9,954 bases of DNA. It comes from CAIYRG01 sp035632215 (lineage in GTDB: Bacteria; Pseudomonadota; Alphaproteobacteria; Micropepsales; Micropepsaceae). The stretch lies in assembly GCA_035632215.1 (NCBI GenBank), contig DASQHF010000033.1, positions 1 to 9,954 on the forward strand, read 5' to 3'. Position 1 is the stretch's first letter. Each line of letters begins with the position of its first letter. Below, one piece after another: positions 7,101 to 9,954 of the stretch. Below the pieces are notes generated by a model. That model was not told the origin of the DNA and ran no database searches. It saw only the letters and a program-made list of their open reading frames with translations. The position numbers and the translations under genes were made by a program.

Positions 7101-8936
7101 TCAATACGCCATCGCGTAGCAATCGCGCCTGGGATCGGCGCCGGCAAGCCTGTTGCCGCTGGCGGGATCGATGATGACCGCGGTGGCGCAGCTCGCGATC
7201 GACCACGCCCTGATGCGCGACACGTCGTGCCCCCTCGCGCGAAGCTCGTTGTAGACCGAGTCCGGGATCTGCGCCTCCACGTTCAGCTTGTTGAAGCCCG
7301 AATCATGGGGCCAGAACGAGCCGTAGAAATGCAGCGTCTGGATCCTCGGCCATTCGAAAGCCTCGTGCACATTCGGATACCATTTCGGCCAGAACTCGAC
7401 GATGTTCAGGAACGCCTGGATGATGGTCTGCTCCTGATTGTCGCCGCCGGGCGTGCCGAGCGCCATGAAGGGCTGCCCGTCTTTCAATACGATCGAAGGC
7501 GTGAGCGTATAGCGCGGCCGCGCGCGGGGACGAAGCTGCGCGGCGCGCGTCTTATCCAGCCAGAACTGTTCGCCGCGCACGCTCATGCCGATCCCGGTAT
7601 CGCCCAAGATCACCGCGCCGCCGATCCAGCCGCCGGATGGCGTCGAATCGAAGATGTTGCCGTCCTTGTCGATGATCGAAATGTGGGTCGTGTCCTTGGA
7701 CCCCGAGACGCGTTCGGGATCGGGCAACCGCGGGCTCGGCGCCGCTTCCTTGAGATTGGCCGTCCAATAGGCCCACTGCTTCACTTTGGAATCGTACGCC
7801 ATTGGATTACCGGCGATGAACGACCGCGAGGCCTGTTTCATGTCGATCAGCTTCGCGCGCTCTTTGGCGTACGCTTTCGACAAAAGCCCTTCCGCCGGCG
7901 TCGTCACGAATGCCTGGTCGCCGTAGAACGTGTCGCGGTCGGCATAGGCGAGCTTCAAGGATTCCGTCACGACGTGGAGATAATCGGCGCTGTTCTGCCC
8001 CATCGATTTCAGATCGAAATTCTCGAGGATGTTGAGCGCCTCCAAGAGCGCCGGGCCCTGGCTGCCGAAGGAATGCTTGTAGACCTCGTAGCCGCGATAA
8101 TTCGTCATCGCGGGCGCTTCTACTTTCGCGAAGAATTCGGAGAAATCGCTCTTGTCGAAGGGCGCGCCGTTCTTTTTCAGGAACGCGACCATGTCGTCGG
8201 CGATGTCGCCCTTATAGAAGCGGTCGCGCGCGGCGATGATGCCGGCTGAACGTCCCTTGCTCTTGGCGGCGCGCTCGGCCTCGACCATCTTCTTCAAGGT
8301 CCGCGCGGTCGAGGGCAGCTTTACGGTTTCGCCCGCCGGAATCATGGAGCCGTCGGCTTTCAGCCAATATTTCTGATTGTCCGGCCACTTCTTGAAGAAA
8401 TCGAGATTGCGCTTGACCGCGTCGGCCGTCCGCGGCCGCATCGGGAAGCCAAGCTCGGCATACTCGATCGCACGCGCGGAAACTTCCTCGAAGCTCATGG
8501 TGCCGTATTGGTCAAGCACGGTGAGCGCAGCATGCAGCGCGCCGGGGATCACGGCCGGATCGAGGCCATAGCCGTTCAAATCCTTCTTGCGCTCGTTGTA
8601 CCAGTCGATGGTGGCGCCTTTGGGTGCCCAGCCCTGGCCGACGATTGCGGTGACCTTGCCGTCCTTCTTGGGATAGACGAGCACGAGCGCTTCGCCGCCC
8701 AAGGAATAGAAATCCTGTTCGACGATGCCGCCGACAAGAAGCGCGGCGACGCCCGCATCGAAAGCGTTCCCGCCCTTTTGCAGAATCTCGAAGGCCGCCG
8801 CCGACGTCAGCGGGTGCCCGGCCGAGATGCCGGCGTTCCGGCCCATCACCGGCGGGCGTTCGGCGGCTTTCGTGTCGGCGCTGACAATCCCGATGGTGAG
8901 CGCAAAAGCCGCAAGCGCGGCAACGAAGCTCCTCAT
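7101..8936 (-). CDS. Exported Ntn hydrolase of the gamma-glutamyltransferase superfamily, probably not glutamyl-specific
   Basis: This 611-residue protein has ATG at 8936-8934, with GGGGAGA 4 bases upstream. A Sec signal covers 1-20 (cleavage near VSA). The large-subunit half shows GGNAFDAGVA (55-64) and SLGGEALVLVY (78-88). The predicted self-cleavage site and nucleophile is T416 in KDTTHISIIDKDG, equivalent to T391 of E. coli GGT, so a small subunit of about 196 residues is expected. The oxyanion pair G497-G498 (GTPGGDN) is present. Residues that hold the gamma-glutamyl group are not: the DFREMAP Arg of E. coli is Q101 (VGQGWAP), MDDF is GEQF (455-458), and the PLSSM serines are Y476-T477. 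The protein is therefore likely a self-processing amidohydrolase, acylase or aminopeptidase acting in the periplasm on an unknown substrate. It is the first gene of a probable two-gene operon with the sugar dehydrogenase homologue, divergent from the RidA-like gene across 163 bp. Confidence 0.92.
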   Translation of the reverse strand: MRSFVAALAAFALTIGIVSADTKAAERPPVMGRNAGISAGHPLTSAAAFEILQKGGNAFDAGVAALLVGGIVEQDFYSLGGEALVLVYPKKDGKVTAIVGQGWAPKGATIDWYNERKKDLNGYGLDPAVIPGALHAALTVLDQYGTMSFEEVSARAIEYAELGFPMRPRTADAVKRNLDFFKKWPDNQKYWLKADGSMIPAGETVKLPSTARTLKKMVEAERAAKSKGRSAGIIAARDRFYKGDIADDMVAFLKKNGAPFDKSDFSEFFAKVEAPAMTNYRGYEVYKHSFGSQGPALLEALNILENFDLKSMGQNSADYLHVVTESLKLAYADRDTFYGDQAFVTTPAEGLLSKAYAKERAKLIDMKQASRSFIAGNPMAYDSKVKQWAYWTANLKEAAPSPRLPDPERVSGSKDTTHISIIDKDGNIFDSTPSGGWIGGAVILGDTGIGMSVRGEQFWLDKTRAAQLRPRARPRYTLTPSIVLKDGQPFMALGTPGGDNQEQTIIQAFLNIVEFWPKWYPNVHEAFEWPRIQTLHFYGSFWPHDSGFNKLNVEAQIPDSVYNELRARGHDVSRIRAWSIASCATAVIIDPASGNRLAGADPRRDCYAMAY

Positions 8937-8974
8937 GACGTCTCCCCGGACGATATCGTTGCCCCGACCTTACT

Positions 8975-9051
8975 CCCCTCGCCCCCGAAGGGGGAGAGGG
9001 CGGCGCGCCGCGCGGGCGCAAGCCCGCGCCAAGGGCGCGCCGGGTGAGGGG
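8975..9051. repeat. Composite GC-rich palindromic intergenic element, copy 3
   Basis: It lies in the divergent promoter region between the Ntn hydrolase gene and the RidA-like gene. Outer arms are CCCCTC (8975-8980) and GAGGGG (9046-9051). The left part repeats the shared core, CCCTCg-CCCCC-gaa-GGGGG-aGAGGG (8976-9000). The right part is a different nested stem: CGGCGCGCC (9001-9009) with GGCGCGCCG (9034-9042), enclosing GCGCGGGC-GCAA-GCCCGCGC (9010-9029), a perfect 8-bp stem capped by a GNRA-type tetraloop. Because it lies between two divergent starts, it could affect transcription of both genes. Confidence 0.78.
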
Positions 9052-9057
9052 CGATTC

Positions 9058-9066
9058 TGGTATAGT
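9058..9066 (+). promoter_or_regulatory. Possible extended -10 promoter for the RidA-like gene
   Basis: TGgTATAGT is a good match to the extended -10 pattern TGnTATAAT. A start site about 7 bases downstream would leave a leader of roughly 27 bases before the ATG at 9100. No convincing -35 hexamer is present: the expected place falls in the right end of the palindromic element. An extended -10 can act without a strong -35, but this assignment rests on motif matching only. Confidence 0.35.
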
Positions 9067-9099
9067 TTTTGACCAACGACCACTTCCGTAGAGGGAACC

Positions 9100-9537
9100 A
9101 TGTCGCCCAAAACGCTCAGCCTCATCACGGCCGGTTTCGTCCTCTTCGCAGCGCCCGCCTTCGCCAAGCAGTGCTACGCCCCCGACGAGCGCGCCCAGAC
9201 CCGCGCCTTCTCGCGCGTCGTCACCACCGAAGGCGGCAAGACGCTCTACCTCGCCGGAAGCACCGGCGACCCGAAGACGGGATTCGATCAGCAGGTCAAG
9301 GACGTCTTCGCCGAGCTCGACCGCAACATCAAAGCCCAAGGCGGCACCGGGCTCGCTGACATGGTGACAATGACGGTCTTCATCACCGACACGCGCCTGG
9401 GCGACCACTTCATCGACTTAAGAAAACAGGCGTTCAAGAACTGCTTCCCCGCAAGCGCGCTCATCACCATCACCGGCCTCGCCCAGCCAGGGCTGTTGAT
9501 CGAAATCCAAGGCACCGCAGTGGTGGGTGGAAAATAG
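9100..9537 (+). CDS. Exported RidA (YjgF/YER057c/UK114) family protein lacking the catalytic Arg
   Basis: This 145-residue protein has ATG at 9100 with AGAGGG (9090-9095) 4 bases upstream. Residues 1-22 form a Sec signal (MSPKTLSLIT..., cleavage after AFA), which is unusual because archetypal RidA proteins are cytosolic. The mature part (about 123 residues) has the Rid length and fold signature: LYLAGSTGDPKTGFDQQV (49-66), ADMVTMTVFITD (86-97) and GLLIEIQGTAVV (131-142, with E135 at the conserved RidA E120). RidA deaminates reactive enamines/imines using R105 in an FPAR motif. Here that motif is FPAS (116-119), so imine deaminase activity of the classical kind is unlikely. Several Rid subfamilies lack this Arg and have unknown roles. 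Cys25 and Cys115 could pair in the periplasm. The gene is divergent from the Ntn hydrolase/sugar dehydrogenase pair, which suggests shared control but does not prove it. Confidence 0.9.
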   Translation: MSPKTLSLITAGFVLFAAPAFAKQCYAPDERAQTRAFSRVVTTEGGKTLYLAGSTGDPKTGFDQQVKDVFAELDRNIKAQGGTGLADMVTMTVFITDTRLGDHFIDLRKQAFKNCFPASALITITGLAQPGLLIEIQGTAVVGGK

Positions 9538-9584
9538 AGGTTTTCGCGCGACTTTCTGTCGGGGGGTGGACGCTCTGACCGCGC

Positions 9585-9845
9585 TCAATTAAACGCGAAC
9601 ACCGCACAGAACATCGCGCCGCTGATCGAGAATGTGGCGAGGCTGATGCCGATCGCCATCAGCGGCCCCACGCTCGCGTCGCCGCGCTTCAAACGCGCCC
9701 GCGCCCACTCGTGCAAGCCAACGCCCGCAATGGCGAGGCCGACGAAATTCATCTTCACCCAGAACCAGGTGTTGACGCGGATGCACATCGAAGAGCACGG
9801 TCTCGATGAAGGAGCGGATGGTAGCGGCTTCAAATCGGCTGTCAT
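9585..9845 (-). pseudogene. C-terminal remnant of a small membrane protein, probably frameshifted
   Basis: The minus-strand frame ending at TGA 9587-9585 encodes two clear membrane helices, NTWFWVKMNFVGLAIAGVG and GPLMAIGISLATFSISGAMF, joined by the basic loop HEWARARLKRGDAS. Codons here are GC-rich at the third position, as in real genes of this window. Upstream of about 9788 the same frame becomes Ser/Pro/Cys-rich and unconvincing (from the ATG at 9845). The neighbouring minus frame instead reads a plausible peptide, FEAATIRSFIETVLFDVHP. That suggests a one-base shift near 9775-9790, either a real mutation or a sequence error. No good ribosome binding site precedes the possible starts at 9845 or 9788. 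An intact 67- or 86-residue two-helix protein is the alternative. I do not recognise the family. Confidence 0.42.
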
Positions 9846-9869
9846 GGAAATTCCGGCACGCGAAAGTAA

Positions 9870-9894
9870 GGGCGTGCTCAAGACGAGCGCGCCC
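9870..9894. other. Hairpin near the right edge
   Basis: GGGCGtGCTC (9870-9879), loop aagac, GAGCgCGCCC (9885-9894): a 10-bp stem with one G-T pair. On the minus strand it is followed by cttactttc, a weak T-rich stretch, so it might end a transcript entering from beyond the window. No gene was recognised between 9895 and the window end. Confidence 0.35.
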
Positions 9895-9954
9895 TGCTCA
9901 AACTTTGACCAGCGCGAACGGTTTTAGGCCCCTCAACAGCCGCGAGCTTAGAGC

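Noticed and set aside
7227..8249. 340-codon plus-strand open frame opposite the Ntn hydrolase gene
   Set aside because: The opposite strand encodes a full-length GGT-superfamily protein with all catalytic landmarks. The plus frame shows no motif.

Overview
The window reads as chromosomal DNA of a free-living alphaproteobacterium, probably of the Rhizobiales/Rhodospirillales kind. This is inferred from the high GC content with GC-rich third codon positions, the gene content (a Tat-exported thiamine diphosphate enzyme, a bacterial SPINDLY/OGT-type glycosyltransferase, a PQQ sugar dehydrogenase) and the GC-rich palindromic intergenic repeats. It holds seven complete protein genes, one gene cut by the left edge and one probable gene remnant near the right edge. 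No tRNA, rRNA, CRISPR array, transposase or phage gene was seen.

Layout. Positions 1-1412 (minus): the N-terminal 470 residues of a Tat-signal thiamine diphosphate (TPP) enzyme of the acetolactate synthase/benzoylformate decarboxylase superfamily. It is divergent from a block on the plus strand. That block holds a 300-residue secreted protein of unknown function (1608-2510), a six-TPR glycosyltransferase of family GT41 (2733-4712), and a 265-residue single-pass membrane protein with a long Pro/Ala-rich tail (4793-5590). A cluster of perfect short hairpins (5621-5721) separates this block from a convergent minus-strand pair: an exported Ntn hydrolase of the gamma-glutamyltransferase superfamily (8936-7101), then, 33 bp downstream, an exported PQQ-dependent sugar dehydrogenase (7067-5745). 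Divergent from that pair is an exported RidA-family protein (9100-9537). The last 400 bases carry the C-terminal end of a small membrane protein on the minus strand that looks frameshifted.

Three intergenic gaps (1455-1551, 2533-2658, 8975-9051) each carry one copy of a composite palindromic element. The copies share a core of CCCTCgCCCCC, a three-base loop and GGGGGaGAGGG, but carry different inner modules.

The recurrent theme is export: six of the eight intact or edge-cut genes encode proteins with a Tat signal, Sec signal or membrane anchor. The three genes at 5745-9537 (RidA-like, GGT-like, sugar dehydrogenase-like) are all predicted periplasmic. Each keeps its fold but lacks residues considered essential for the textbook activity of its family, so the family names should not be read as enzyme functions. 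Nothing here amounts to a proven new system. The most promising point is this set of periplasmic enzymes with altered active sites, together with the mosaic palindromes.
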